From the NCBI GenBank assembly GCA_005773095.1, contig SXHT01000034.1:1-13752 (forward strand): a DNA stretch of 13,752 bases. Reading direction: 5' to 3'. The position numbers and the translations under genes were made by a program. The stretch's first letter is position 1. The number at the start of each line of letters is the position of its first letter. The notes beneath the pieces are model-generated. The model was given only the letters and a program-made list of their open reading frames with translations, did not search any database and was not told the origin of the DNA. This document shows, piece by piece, positions 1 to 7,731 of this stretch. This DNA comes from Planctomycetaceae bacterium (GTDB taxonomy: Bacteria > Planctomycetota > Planctomycetia > Pirellulales > PALSA-1355).

Positions 1-1358
1 AAGAAAATCGGCCGGCCAACCGTGCGGCAAGGGCCGATAACTTCTTCGGTAATGTCCCCGACAACTTTGGCGTCGCCGAATTTGGCCTTCAGGTGATGCG
101 TGGCGTTTTCGACAATCACGATCGCCTGATCAACCAGGATCCCGATCGAAATTGTGATGCCCGCCAGCGACATGATGTTGGCCTGAATGTCGATGATGCC
201 CAGTTGGCGCAGCACCCACATCAGGAGGAATGAAAACAACACCGCCAGCGGCAAGGTGATGCAGATCACAAATACGCTGCGGAAATGAAACAGAATCAGC
301 AGGATGGCCAGCGAGGCGATCAGCATTTCGTGCCACATTACCTTAGTCAGCGTGTCGATCGCGCCGTGGATCAGCCGCGTGCGGTCGTAGGCGGGCACAA
401 TCCGCAGGCCCTCGGGCAGACCTGGCTGCAGCTCAATGAACTTTTGCTTCACGGCTTTGGTCACCGCGAGCGGATTCTCGCCGTGGCGCATTAGCACGGC
501 CCCACCGGTGACTTCGCTGCCATCCTTCTCGTACACGCTACGGCGGAACTGAGTGCCCAGACCGACGTCGGCCACGTTCCGCACGTAGATCGGCGTGCCC
601 TCGACCTCCTTGATCACGGTGTTCTCGATGTCGCGCTTGTCGCGGATCCAACCCACGCCGCGGACGATGTACTCGGCGTTGTTCTTCTGCACGACGCCGC
701 CGCCGGCCGGCATGTTGCTTTTTGAGACTGCCGAATACAAGTCGCCCAGCGTGATGCCATAGGCCCGCAAGTCCTCGGGGCGAACATCCACCTGGTACTC
801 CATGGGCATGCCGCCGACGATCGCCACGTCGGCCACGCCTTGCGCGGCATTCAATTGCGGACCGATATAGAACTTGTTGAGGGCCCACAGCTTGGGCGGA
901 TCGATGGGATGGGCGGGACTGGGTTCGACGGTGTACCAAAAGATCTGTCCGAGCGCCGTCGCATCGGGGGCCATGTACGGCAGCACGCCCTCCGGCAGAA
1001 ACGTGTTCGCCTGGGCAAGCTTTTCGGTGACGCGCTGCCGGGCAAAGTAGAAGTCGATGTTGTCCTCGAAGATGATGGTGATCATCGAGAAGTTGAACTC
1101 GCTACTCGACCGCACCGCGCGCACGCCGGCCAGTCCTTGCAGCTTGCGCGACAGCGGGTACGTGACCTGATCTTCGATCTCGCGCGGACTGCGGCCCATC
1201 CAATCGGTGAACACAATCACCTGGTTTTCGCTCAGGTCAGGAATCGCATCGACCGGCGTGTCGTACGCCGCGTAAATCCCCAAGGCCGTAAGCGCCATCG
1301 TGATCAGGATCACCAGAAAGCGGTTGCGGATCGATAGCTCGATGATTGTTTCGATCAT
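1..1358 (-). CDS. cusA: CusA/CzcA-type heavy-metal efflux RND transporter, N-terminal 452 residues (runs off left edge)
   Basis: Inner-membrane proton-driven pump of the HME-RND family, which moves metal ions from periplasm or cytoplasm into a tripartite channel. The frame is open from the ATG at 1358 to base 1. It begins with MIETIIELSIRNRFLVIL (first membrane helix), then the family-typical DTPVDAIPDLSENQVIV, WMGRSPREIEDQVTYPL and FEDNIDFYFARQRV in the first porter region. It continues to the TM2-TM4 region with ANIMSLAGITISIGILVD and IVIVENA; the Asp at about residue 410 matches the proton-relay Asp of E. coli CusA. Roughly the last 55-60% of the usual ~1040 residues lies outside the window. 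The ATG overlaps the adaptor stop as ATGA, and AGGGG lies 8 nt upstream, so translation is probably coupled. Cu/Ag specificity is inferred from similarity to CusA and from the adaptor; Zn/Co/Cd (CzcA-like) cannot be excluded because the diagnostic later helices are missing. Confidence 0.93.
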   Translation of the reverse strand, partial: MIETIIELSIRNRFLVILITMALTALGIYAAYDTPVDAIPDLSENQVIVFTDWMGRSPREIEDQVTYPLSRKLQGLAGVRAVRSSSEFNFSMITIIFEDNIDFYFARQRVTEKLAQANTFLPEGVLPYMAPDATALGQIFWYTVEPSPAHPIDPPKLWALNKFYIGPQLNAAQGVADVAIVGGMPMEYQVDVRPEDLRAYGITLGDLYSAVSKSNMPAGGGVVQKNNAEYIVRGVGWIRDKRDIENTVIKEVEGTPIYVRNVADVGLGTQFRRSVYEKDGSEVTGGAVLMRHGENPLAVTKAVKQKFIELQPGLPEGLRIVPAYDRTRLIHGAIDTLTKVMWHEMLIASLAILLILFHFRSVFVICITLPLAVLFSFLLMWVLRQLGIIDIQANIMSLAGITISIGILVDQAIVIVENATHHLKAKFGDAKVVGDITEEVIGPCRTVGRPIF

Positions 1359-3481
1359 GGGCGATTCCCCTGGTGATCGCCGTGCAACTCTCGTAAGCGA
1401 TGCGCCGCCTCGACGGTTTTGGCGGGGTCCTTGCGTGCGTCCGCTTCGCACCCCTCGCAGCAGAGAAAGACGGTCTTTTCGCCGATCATGAGCTTGACCG
1501 GTTTGCCCATCGAACCAAGACGGCTATCCTTGAGTTCGGTGCAAAACCGTTGCGCTTCGGCGAGCTTTTGATCGGCCGGATCGAGTTCCGCCAGCGCGGC
1601 GGCGATGTCGGCTTCGGCTATTGCATCGGGTGACTGCTTGCTGGATTCGTCTGGCGACGGAGGTTCTTTCGCTTCCGAGTCGGCGGGCAGTGCCTCGATC
1701 GTCGTCTCGGAAGAACTTTTCAATTCCGCCACGCGGTCCAACGTTTCTTTCGGATTTACCAGTGCTTTCTTCTCGCAGGCGGCGCAGCAGAGGAATACCG
1801 GCTGGCCGGCGACACTGACCTTAACGGGCGTGCCCATGGCGCCCAGATCGGTGCCGAGTATGGGACACTTACGCTGTTGCTCGGCCAGCATTCGATCCTT
1901 GGGCGAAAGCCTGGCGAGCGCGGCATGCCGCACTGCATCAGAGTCCTCGGGCGTCGAAGGCCGCACGACAGCCGCGCTCCCCTGTCCCTTCGAGCCGCTG
2001 CTGCCGCCAAAGTAGATCGAGCCCGCCGCCGAATTCAGGCGAGTCTCCGCGTCCACCAAGAACGATCCCGCCATGACCGTGCGCTCGCCCTGCTTGAGCC
2101 CGGCGAGGATCGGATAGAACGTTAAATCGTCGGGCCCTTGCATACGCGGGCCGAGTGTGACTTTCACGCCTTCGTAGACACCGGGAGACGACTCGCGATA
2201 GACGATTTTCTGATTGCCCGTATCGATCACCGCGCTTTCCGGCACGGCCAGCAGGAGCCCTTCTTCGAGCTTCTTGCGAGCACCATCGTCCTTAACTCCG
2301 TTGGCGAACAAGTTCACATCTCTCGGCGGAATCTTCAGCGTTACGGTAGCGGTGTTGCCTGGCCGCAATTTGTGGCCGGGGTTTTCCACCTCAAATCTCA
2401 CGGAAACGGTACGCGTGTTTTGATCGGCGTGCGGATAAATGAACGCCAACGTGCCGTGGAAGACCTCATTGGGATGGGCGCGGGTGGTGGCCGTGATGTG
2501 GAGTGGTTTGGAATTCGCAACCCGGGGCTCGGAACTCGGAAGTTCGAAATTGGCGGGCAGCTCGTGATTTACTGTTTCTTGCGGCAGAAAGGCGATGTCA
2601 TCCTCGTACACTTGCGCCTGAATCCAGACGGTCGAGAGATCGGCCACGTCGTACAGCGGCATCCCTTCCTCCACGTACTGCCCTTCGCGGACGTACTTGT
2701 TGATCACGTGCCCGCTGATCGGTGAGCGAATCTTGAGATGGGTGTTCGCCGTGCCGCGCTTCACGATCTCATCGATCTGATCGTCGCTGATGCCGAGAAG
2801 CTGCAAGCGGCGCCGAGAACTCGCTTCATTCCGGGCGTCGCCGGCCTTGCTGGCATCGAGCAAGGTCTGCGCCGAGACCACCAATTCGGGACTGTACAGC
2901 GACGCCAGCACGTCGTCGGCCCTCACCATCCGACCGGTTTCGTTGGCGACGAGCTCGTCAATGCGGCCCTTCACGCGAGCGGCGACCGTGCGCTGGCCGC
3001 GTTCGTTGAACTCCACATAACCAACCGCGGTGATCTCCTTCGCAAGCGGTTGATAATCGACGGGCCACGTTTGCACTCCCGCCAAGACCACGCGATAGGG
3101 GGACAATTGCACGCGATTGACGACGCCCGGCGGCAACGGATCTACGTGCGAATCACCCTTCTTACGCTTGGAAAGCGGCATGAAGCAGATCGGACACTTG
3201 TCTTTGGCATTGTCCCGGATAATCGTGGGATGCATCGGACAAAACCATTCGAACAGGCCACTACCCGCGTGAATGTCGCCGCTGGGCCGTGTCCATTTGT
3301 CGTAATACGCCGCCAGCGTGTCCCACTGCGTAATCACCACGCCGATCAACGCCAGCACGGCGATGAATCGCAGTCGGGCGAGTTTCACCAGGATGATGAA
3401 GTCGAACCACCACCAGGCCTTGCGCCAGCCGGTCAGTTCCGGAGGAGCGCGCAGGCCACCTTCGTCGTTGAATTCGTTCAT
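1355..3481 (-). CDS. cusB: CusB-type periplasmic adaptor (membrane fusion protein) with extra N- and C-terminal metal-binding modules
   Basis: Links the RND pump to the outer membrane factor and, in CusB, hands metal to the pump. The 708 residues are far longer than the usual ~400. A membrane anchor lies at about 36-50. Residues 79-103 form a heavy-metal-binding domain with C81-P-M-H84 and C96-P-I-C99-F-M. Adaptor domains follow: a barrel-sandwich/lipoyl part (YVEFNERGQRTVAARVKGRI), a helical hairpin (LYSPELVVSAQTLLDA), a second lipoyl half (IRSPISGHVINKYVREGQYV) and beta-barrel/membrane-proximal parts up to about 490. After a Gly/Ser-rich linker come two related modules (about 522-590 and 628-700), each with a single Cys (539, 647), a GxMGxPVK segment and VFLCCxxC (565/566/569 and 674/675/678). 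Between them is an acidic Ser/Pro linker. A GGAG precedes the ATG. It is cotranscribed with the pump through the ATGA overlap. Copper/silver as ligand is inference. Confidence 0.93.
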   Translation of the reverse strand: MNEFNDEGGLRAPPELTGWRKAWWWFDFIILVKLARLRFIAVLALIGVVITQWDTLAAYYDKWTRPSGDIHAGSGLFEWFCPMHPTIIRDNAKDKCPICFMPLSKRKKGDSHVDPLPPGVVNRVQLSPYRVVLAGVQTWPVDYQPLAKEITAVGYVEFNERGQRTVAARVKGRIDELVANETGRMVRADDVLASLYSPELVVSAQTLLDASKAGDARNEASSRRRLQLLGISDDQIDEIVKRGTANTHLKIRSPISGHVINKYVREGQYVEEGMPLYDVADLSTVWIQAQVYEDDIAFLPQETVNHELPANFELPSSEPRVANSKPLHITATTRAHPNEVFHGTLAFIYPHADQNTRTVSVRFEVENPGHKLRPGNTATVTLKIPPRDVNLFANGVKDDGARKKLEEGLLLAVPESAVIDTGNQKIVYRESSPGVYEGVKVTLGPRMQGPDDLTFYPILAGLKQGERTVMAGSFLVDAETRLNSAAGSIYFGGSSGSKGQGSAAVVRPSTPEDSDAVRHAALARLSPKDRMLAEQQRKCPILGTDLGAMGTPVKVSVAGQPVFLCCAACEKKALVNPKETLDRVAELKSSSETTIEALPADSEAKEPPSPDESSKQSPDAIAEADIAAALAELDPADQKLAEAQRFCTELKDSRLGSMGKPVKLMIGEKTVFLCCEGCEADARKDPAKTVEAAHRLRELHGDHQGNRP

Positions 3482-3496
3482 GGCTTTTCTCCGTAA

Positions 3497-3578
3497 GTCA
3501 GGTCGTAGATTAGCCGCGGCGGACTTTCCAGCCTGACGGCCCCAGCAAGTAAATCAACGTCAGGCCAGAAAGCCTGAC
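3497..3578. repeat. Cluster of GTCAGGC/GCCTGAC inverted arms between the Cys-rich gene and the adaptor gene
   Basis: Four related arms lie in the 136-bp gap: GTCAGG at 3497-3502, GCCTGAC at 3531-3537, GTCAGGC at 3559-3565 and GCCTGAC at 3572-3578. The last two form a perfect 7-bp hairpin with a 6-nt loop, and the first two could form a looser one. In the direction of transcription (minus) the cluster lies in the leader of the adaptor gene. It could be a REP-like dispersed repeat, a transcript-processing site or a partial terminator; there is no U-tract. The inverted arms are seen directly; the role is unknown. Confidence 0.55.
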
Positions 3579-3617
3579 CTACCGTCGGGCGCGCAAAGAG
3601 TGCGCAAGAGTGCCCGC

Positions 3618-4034
3618 TCAGGTCTGAATTCGCACGTGCTGCCGCTGCAGCGTGGAAGCTTCGAGCGAAGTGCGCACCGTAGACTCGAACGTCATTGGCT
3701 CAACGAGCACGGCAGAATCGAGCGTGCTCGGACCGGCCATCGCGACCATTAGCAATCGCGTCTCTTTGGCCGGACGGGGCGCTGGCACCGCTGGCATTTC
3801 GCCTTCACCAGCCGGCGGAGTGCAAACGCATTGCATGCCGCACGGGCAACCATCTCCCGGCCGGCAGCAGCACTTCGCGGGGGGAACCGGTGTGTGACAA
3901 GCAAGCCGCGCTTGAGGACTTGCATCGGGGGCCAGCCATCGGCAGTTGGCAACAGGCGGGGCAAATCCTAGCGCCGCCACGCTCAGCGCGAGCGTGGCTG
4001 CAAGCAGGCGACGGGAAATCGGATGGACCTTCAT
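3618..4034 (-). CDS. Small secreted cysteine-rich protein, probable metal binder
   Basis: I recognise no named family. From the ATG at 4034 the product is 138 residues. The N-terminus is a clear signal peptide (MKVHPISRRLLAATLALSVAALGF, cleavage probably near PPVA-NC). The mature part has nine cysteines between residues 31 and 71, packed as C-H-T, KCCCRPGDGCPCGMQCVC, then a Pro/Glu-rich stretch and a plain C-terminus. A TTG at 4064 would extend it by ten residues (MPSSFCQIAI) ahead of the signal peptide, so the ATG is preferred although no good Shine-Dalgarno precedes it. It is the first gene of the minus-strand group with the adaptor and pump, and divergent from the outer membrane factor. 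Export plus clustered cysteines in a metal-efflux locus suggests periplasmic metal buffering or delivery to the adaptor; that role is inference. A structural disulfide-rich protein is the alternative. Confidence 0.7.
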   Translation of the reverse strand: MKVHPISRRLLAATLALSVAALGFAPPVANCRWLAPDASPQARLACHTPVPPAKCCCRPGDGCPCGMQCVCTPPAGEGEMPAVPAPRPAKETRLLMVAMAGPSTLDSAVLVEPMTFESTVRTSLEASTLQRQHVRIQT

Positions 4035-4194
4035 AATGGCAATCTGGCAAAAGCTTGACGGCAAACTATTTCAATCCTACGCCGTTCATTTTCTGAAGTC
4101 CATCACGAAATGTCTGGGTTTGTTGAATTCATAGACTTTGCAGCCTTTACCGGTGGTGCTCACGGATGCCGCCGGTGCGGGGCGATGAACCTTA
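4035..4194. promoter_or_regulatory. Divergent intergenic region expected to hold promoters for both halves of the efflux locus
   Basis: This 160-bp AT-richer gap lies between the divergent starts of the Cys-rich gene and the outer membrane factor gene, so both promoters should be here. A TTGACG hexamer lies at 4055-4060 on the plus strand, but the sequence 17 nt later (TACGCC, 4078-4083) is a poor -10. I see no convincing MerR/CueR-type long dyad and no CsoR- or CopY-like operator. Regulation by metal is plausible from context only. Confidence 0.35.
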
Positions 4195-4201
4195 ATGATG
4201 C

Positions 4202-4208
4202 AAGGAGG
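4202..4208 (+). promoter_or_regulatory. Strong Shine-Dalgarno that sets the outer membrane factor start
   Basis: AAGGAGG ends 4 nt before the ATG at 4213. Two earlier in-frame ATGs (4195 and 4198) lie upstream of or abut this site and would lack their own ribosome binding site, so 4213 is the better start. Confidence 0.65.
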
Positions 4209-4212
4209 CGGA

Positions 4213-5586
4213 ATGGGGCTGCTGCGCACTGCCGCCGTGATTTTGGTCTGTTGTTTCCCGATGGAATTGCGCGCCCAACGGGCAATTGCGCCAACGGAAG
4301 CCCGCCGCCTGCCCTCGATCGAAACCATTCCCGTTGAGGCCGCCGCCGACGGACTGTTCGCCGGCGCCAGCGAACTTGAGGTCGATCCGCTGGTGGAGCT
4401 GGCCATTGCCCGCAATCCGTCGGTTGAGGCGGTGCTCAACGCCTGGCGGGCCGCGGCCCAGCGCTACCCGCAGGCGATCGCGCTCGACGATCCTATGTTC
4501 ATGGCCGTGACGGCGCCCGGCTCGTGGCACTCCAGCGACGTCGAAGCCGCTTACATGCTGCAAGGCTCCCAAAAGTTTCCTTGGTGCGGCAAGCGGCAGG
4601 CTCGCGGCCGCGCGGCATCGGCCGAAGCGCGGGCCATGCTCGGCGACGCGCGCGACGAACGACTGAAGGTCGCGCAAATGACGCGTCTGGCGTTTTACGA
4701 TTACTTCCTCGTCCATCGCCAACTCGACCTGCAGACGCTCAACACGCGCGTGCTGCGTGAGTTTGCCAACACCGCCCGAGCCAAGTATGAAAACAATCAG
4801 GTTACCGAGCAGGACGTGTTGCAAGCCGATCTCGAACTGGCCGACATCGAACGCCGTCAGATTGAGTTCGAGCGAATGAGGTCCGTGGCTGTGGCCCGCA
4901 TCAATACGCTCTTATTGCGAGTTCCGGACGACCATCTGCCGCCGCCGCCACAGCAGCTTCACTTGCCGGGCGCCGTACCGCCCGCCGATCTGCTGCGACA
5001 AATCGCCGCTGGCCAGCGGCCTGATTTGGCGGCCCTTGCCGCGCGCGTGCGCGTGGAGCAAGCCAATCTCACGCTGGCCACGAAGCAGTATTATCCGGAC
5101 GCCGACATCTTCGGCCGCTACGATTCATTCTGGCAACCGGTCGAAACGCAAAGCGAGCTGCGCAGCCAGGTGGGCATCAACATGAACGTACCAATCTACC
5201 AGCGAAAGCTGGCCGCCGGCGTGTGCGAAGCCCGCTTCCGCGTGGCCCAGCGGCAGGCCGAGTACAAGCAGAAGCTGGCCGAAATCCAGTATGAGGTCGA
5301 AGCCGCCCGCGCCCAGGTCGAGGAAGGCCGCCGCCTGGTGAATCTCTACGGCACCAAACTCTTGCCCACGGCCGAACGCAATGTCTCGGTCGCCCGCATC
5401 AATTACGACGTCAATAACGCCAGCTTTCTGGGTCTGGCGCAAGCCCAGCGGCAGTTTATCGAATTGCGGGAAAAGCACCAGCAGGCCCTGGCCGACTTGC
5501 ATCGCCGCGTGGCGGAACTGGAACGTGTTGTCGGCGGCCCGCTGCCCGAGATCGCGGAACAACTCCCCGCACCCGCCGCGAGATAA
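4213..5586 (+). CDS. TolC/CusC-family outer membrane efflux protein
   Basis: Outer-membrane channel of a tripartite efflux pump. From the preferred ATG at 4213 the product has 457 residues, normal for the family. It starts with a signal peptide (MGLLRTAAVILVCCF..ELRA) and has two outer-membrane-efflux repeats. The first holds LVELAIARNPSVEAVLNAWRA, then YMLQGSQKFPWCGKRQARG and helical segments such as RAKYENNQVTEQDVLQADLE. The second runs from about RPDLAALAARVRVEQANLTL through YYPDADIFGRYDSF, GINMNVPIYQ and a long coiled-coil stretch to the Pro/Ala-rich C-terminus. The GxxxPW and xxxVPIY segments are typical of metal-efflux family members. It is divergent from the adaptor and pump genes rather than in the same operon. 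The two adjacent cysteines near residue 13 do not make a canonical lipobox (Val at -1), so lipidation is doubtful. It most likely partners the neighbouring adaptor and pump. Confidence 0.9.
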   Translation: MGLLRTAAVILVCCFPMELRAQRAIAPTEARRLPSIETIPVEAAADGLFAGASELEVDPLVELAIARNPSVEAVLNAWRAAAQRYPQAIALDDPMFMAVTAPGSWHSSDVEAAYMLQGSQKFPWCGKRQARGRAASAEARAMLGDARDERLKVAQMTRLAFYDYFLVHRQLDLQTLNTRVLREFANTARAKYENNQVTEQDVLQADLELADIERRQIEFERMRSVAVARINTLLLRVPDDHLPPPPQQLHLPGAVPPADLLRQIAAGQRPDLAALAARVRVEQANLTLATKQYYPDADIFGRYDSFWQPVETQSELRSQVGINMNVPIYQRKLAAGVCEARFRVAQRQAEYKQKLAEIQYEVEAARAQVEEGRRLVNLYGTKLLPTAERNVSVARINYDVNNASFLGLAQAQRQFIELREKHQQALADLHRRVAELERVVGGPLPEIAEQLPAPAAR

Positions 5587-5625
5587 GCAATGGCCCAGCG
5601 GTGTCGAATGGTGGGCAACTTGGAG

Positions 5626-5642
5626 GGCCGGCGTTGCCGGCC
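5626..5642 (+). terminator. GC-rich hairpin 40 nt after the outer membrane factor stop
   Basis: GGCCGGC-GTT-GCCGGCC is a perfect 7-bp stem with a 3-nt loop. No U-tract follows, so it is a weak candidate terminator or a repeat. It is one of several small palindromes in the convergent gap 5587-5871; another is GCGCGT (5682-5687) with ACGCGC (5696-5701). I see no gene in that 285-bp gap. Confidence 0.35.
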
Positions 5643-5853
5643 GTGGCCCAAACGGCGACGGCTCCCAGGCACGAGGGGGTCGCGCGTCAGGGCCAACGCG
5701 CACTCTGGGCTATTCTGGAAAGACGACTTCCTGCTGGAAGTCCTTACAGGAACAGCCCCTTAGTTACCGCTGGCCCTGGGGTCCGGTGTTCTTCCCCCCT
5801 TGTTTTCCTTTCTCCTCCGCGTCTCCCCGGTAATTCCCCGCCGCCCCGTAAAC

Positions 5854-5869
5854 GCGGACGATTGTCCGC
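5854..5869 (-). terminator. Small hairpin just after the GH67-like gene stop
   Basis: GCGGAC-GATT-GTCCGC forms a perfect 6-bp stem with a 4-nt loop, starting 2 nt past the minus-strand stop codon. The following transcript has only a short T run (GTTTA), so rho-independent termination is possible but weak. Confidence 0.35.
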
Positions 5870-5871
5870 AG

Positions 5872-7731
5872 TCAATGCTTGTCTTTTTCGTTGGGGTACT
5901 CGATCGGCTCCAATACCCCAACGCCGATGGGATTCTTCCGCCAGTAGTCCTCGACCCACGGTTCTTTGAGGTCCTTCCTGAGTTGCTCGGCAAACGATTT
6001 GAGCGAGGCAGGCTCTACGATGGTTGTCTTCTTCGGGTGCGGATCGAGCGGGGCGGGAACGACGATTCCCTTCAGCTCGCGACACGCCTCCAGAGCGGCG
6101 TCGATCTTGGCCTCCGTAAGAACGCCCAGCTTCCAGTCCATGTACACATCCATCATGTGACGGAAGATGATCGTGTCGGCCAGGTTTCCTTCCAATCCCG
6201 CCAGTATCTTGCGGTACTGTTCCTCCTTGATCGTGCCCGGCAGACTCCTCCATAGAGAAAGTGCCTCCTCCATCGACCGCACCGCCGCGTCCTTCTGGGC
6301 CATCGCCTCGGCCTTTAGCGCCGGAGTGATGGGATATTGGTTGAACACCATGCGGGTTTGTGGATTAGCGCGAATCTCCGCTGCTCTGGCTGGCGAGTAC
6401 ATGTCGAGAGGCAGAACGAGACCCATCATGCCCTTCATGCGAGGCGTCTGGCGGTATGGCCCGCAAAGGTGCGAGTCCAGATAATCCAGCGTAGGAAACT
6501 GACTGTGGTTGCCGGTCCAGAGGGCGTCGAACTCATACAGTCCGCGGGCAGCTTCGGTCACCCGGTCGAGCACGGTGACTACCGTAGGCGCGGCTTTTCC
6601 TCCAAAGGTCTCCCTGGCCCATTCGACTTTCATGGTCGCCGGGTCGGCCAGGGGATCGCGGAGGAGCCGCTGAATGGCGTACCAGTTCACCAGGTTGAGA
6701 GGGTGGTCCCAGCCGTCCGGGTGAGGTTGTGCCATCACCCACATTCCCTGCTGGCCCGTGGCATGCGCATCGCAGAAAGCAGCGCTGAAGTCCTCCACCA
6801 GGCACCAAGGAAAGTCATGAACTCCGCAATACTCGCCGGGCTGTTGGATGCTGGTTGCATAAGGCGATCGACCGCTGGCATCCTTGGCGATAACGTCGTA
6901 AAGGGGGTGGCGTGGCCAGCGAGGGTGGAAGTCCCAGTAGAAACCCTTTATGACCACGAGCGAATTGTTCGGAATCTCTCCCGTCATGTCCCGAAAGTAA
7001 TGAAACTCGTGCCGCTGGCCAACCGGGTCGTCTTGGCAAGTCTCCCAGAAAAGCCTCCCCCCATGCTTTGCCAGCAGGTTCGCCACCAGACGAATGGCGT
7101 CGCGTGCACATTCCCTGCCGGTCTTCGTGTTACACTCCGGGCCTTCGCCCATCCAGGGGGCGCCGTTGACGAAGTAAAACTCCGTGGCGTTCATGCGATA
7201 GCCGGCCAGTTCCGGTATCATCTGGTAGTCCTTCTCGATCCTCTGCTCCCAGTAGGCGCGGACCTGCTCGTTGTACGGGCTGAGCTTGGGGGAGCTGCGC
7301 GGTCGGGCGTCCCCCTGGCGCACCGGCCAGGACTTGCCGGTCTCCACCTCGTGCCACTCGCGGCGGATGAACATCCCGATGCCGTTCTTCTTCAGGTAAT
7401 GGCAGAAATTGCGCATCGCCTTGGGATTGGCTTCGGGGTCGCAGTAAAACGCAATGCCGTTGAAACCCCACAGACGAAGCTGAGCAATATAGCGGCCCAG
7501 TGGTGAGTCGGGTTTGGTGTCCAGCATGGCATCCCAGGTCAAGATGCTCCCCCCATGGGTAAAAAGCTCCTTCCCATCGGGCTCCAGCCACACTTCCGCG
7601 ATGCGCCACGGGAAGGGGGAGTTCGTTGATGTCTTTGGTGCATCGGCCACCGGTGCCGGGGCACAGACGACCATGGTTGGCCACGCCACAACCAGAGTTA
7701 CGAACATGAAGGCCCTTGTGCAGTTCATCAT
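5872..7731 (-). CDS. Secreted glycoside hydrolase-like protein, GH67 alpha-glucuronidase-like
   Basis: The start at 7731 is chosen because AAGGAG lies 5 nt upstream and the next residues form a signal peptide (MMNCTRAFMFVTLVVAWP). This gives 619 residues; an upstream in-frame ATG at 7788 adds 19 non-signal residues. The mature part looks like a TIM-barrel hydrolase. The best family clue is GWDHPLNLVNWYAIQRLLRD (about 340-359) followed by EWARETFGG, which resembles the NWYAFGRLAWDP...W..QTFG segment of GH67 alpha-glucuronidases. Upstream, MNATEFYFVNGAPWMGEGPE holds acidic residues that could be catalytic; these were not aligned. GH67 enzymes release glucuronic acid from xylan-derived oligosaccharides. 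The true family could be a GH67-related or uncharacterised group, and the substrate is unknown. Its start overlaps the stop of the sialidase-like remnant (ATGATGA), showing that both once formed an operon. If the lost upstream part carried the promoter, expression may now be altered. Confidence 0.6.
   Translation of the reverse strand: MMNCTRAFMFVTLVVAWPTMVVCAPAPVADAPKTSTNSPFPWRIAEVWLEPDGKELFTHGGSILTWDAMLDTKPDSPLGRYIAQLRLWGFNGIAFYCDPEANPKAMRNFCHYLKKNGIGMFIRREWHEVETGKSWPVRQGDARPRSSPKLSPYNEQVRAYWEQRIEKDYQMIPELAGYRMNATEFYFVNGAPWMGEGPECNTKTGRECARDAIRLVANLLAKHGGRLFWETCQDDPVGQRHEFHYFRDMTGEIPNNSLVVIKGFYWDFHPRWPRHPLYDVIAKDASGRSPYATSIQQPGEYCGVHDFPWCLVEDFSAAFCDAHATGQQGMWVMAQPHPDGWDHPLNLVNWYAIQRLLRDPLADPATMKVEWARETFGGKAAPTVVTVLDRVTEAARGLYEFDALWTGNHSQFPTLDYLDSHLCGPYRQTPRMKGMMGLVLPLDMYSPARAAEIRANPQTRMVFNQYPITPALKAEAMAQKDAAVRSMEEALSLWRSLPGTIKEEQYRKILAGLEGNLADTIIFRHMMDVYMDWKLGVLTEAKIDAALEACRELKGIVVPAPLDPHPKKTTIVEPASLKSFAEQLRKDLKEPWVEDYWRKNPIGVGVLEPIEYPNEKDKH

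Noticed and set aside
2738..3496. 252-codon plus-strand open frame opposite the adaptor gene
   Set aside because: Antisense shadow of the GC-rich adaptor gene; composition is Arg/His-rich with no family pattern, while the minus frame has clear domains.
4195..4200. Earlier ATGs for the outer membrane factor
   Set aside because: The strong AAGGAGG at 4202-4208 lies downstream of or abutting them and fits the ATG at 4213.
4035..4212. MerR/CueR-type operator for the metal locus
   Set aside because: I searched for a long dyad in a 19-20 bp spacer and found only short, weak symmetry around ACCGGT (4149-4154).
5587..5871. Small gene in the convergent gap after the outer membrane factor
   Set aside because: Open frames here are short, Arg/Pro-rich and overlap hairpins; none has a ribosome binding site or family pattern.
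6337..7506. 389-codon plus-strand open frame opposite the GH67-like gene
   Set aside because: Antisense shadow; no recognisable motif or ribosome binding site, and the minus frame has a signal peptide and hydrolase motifs.
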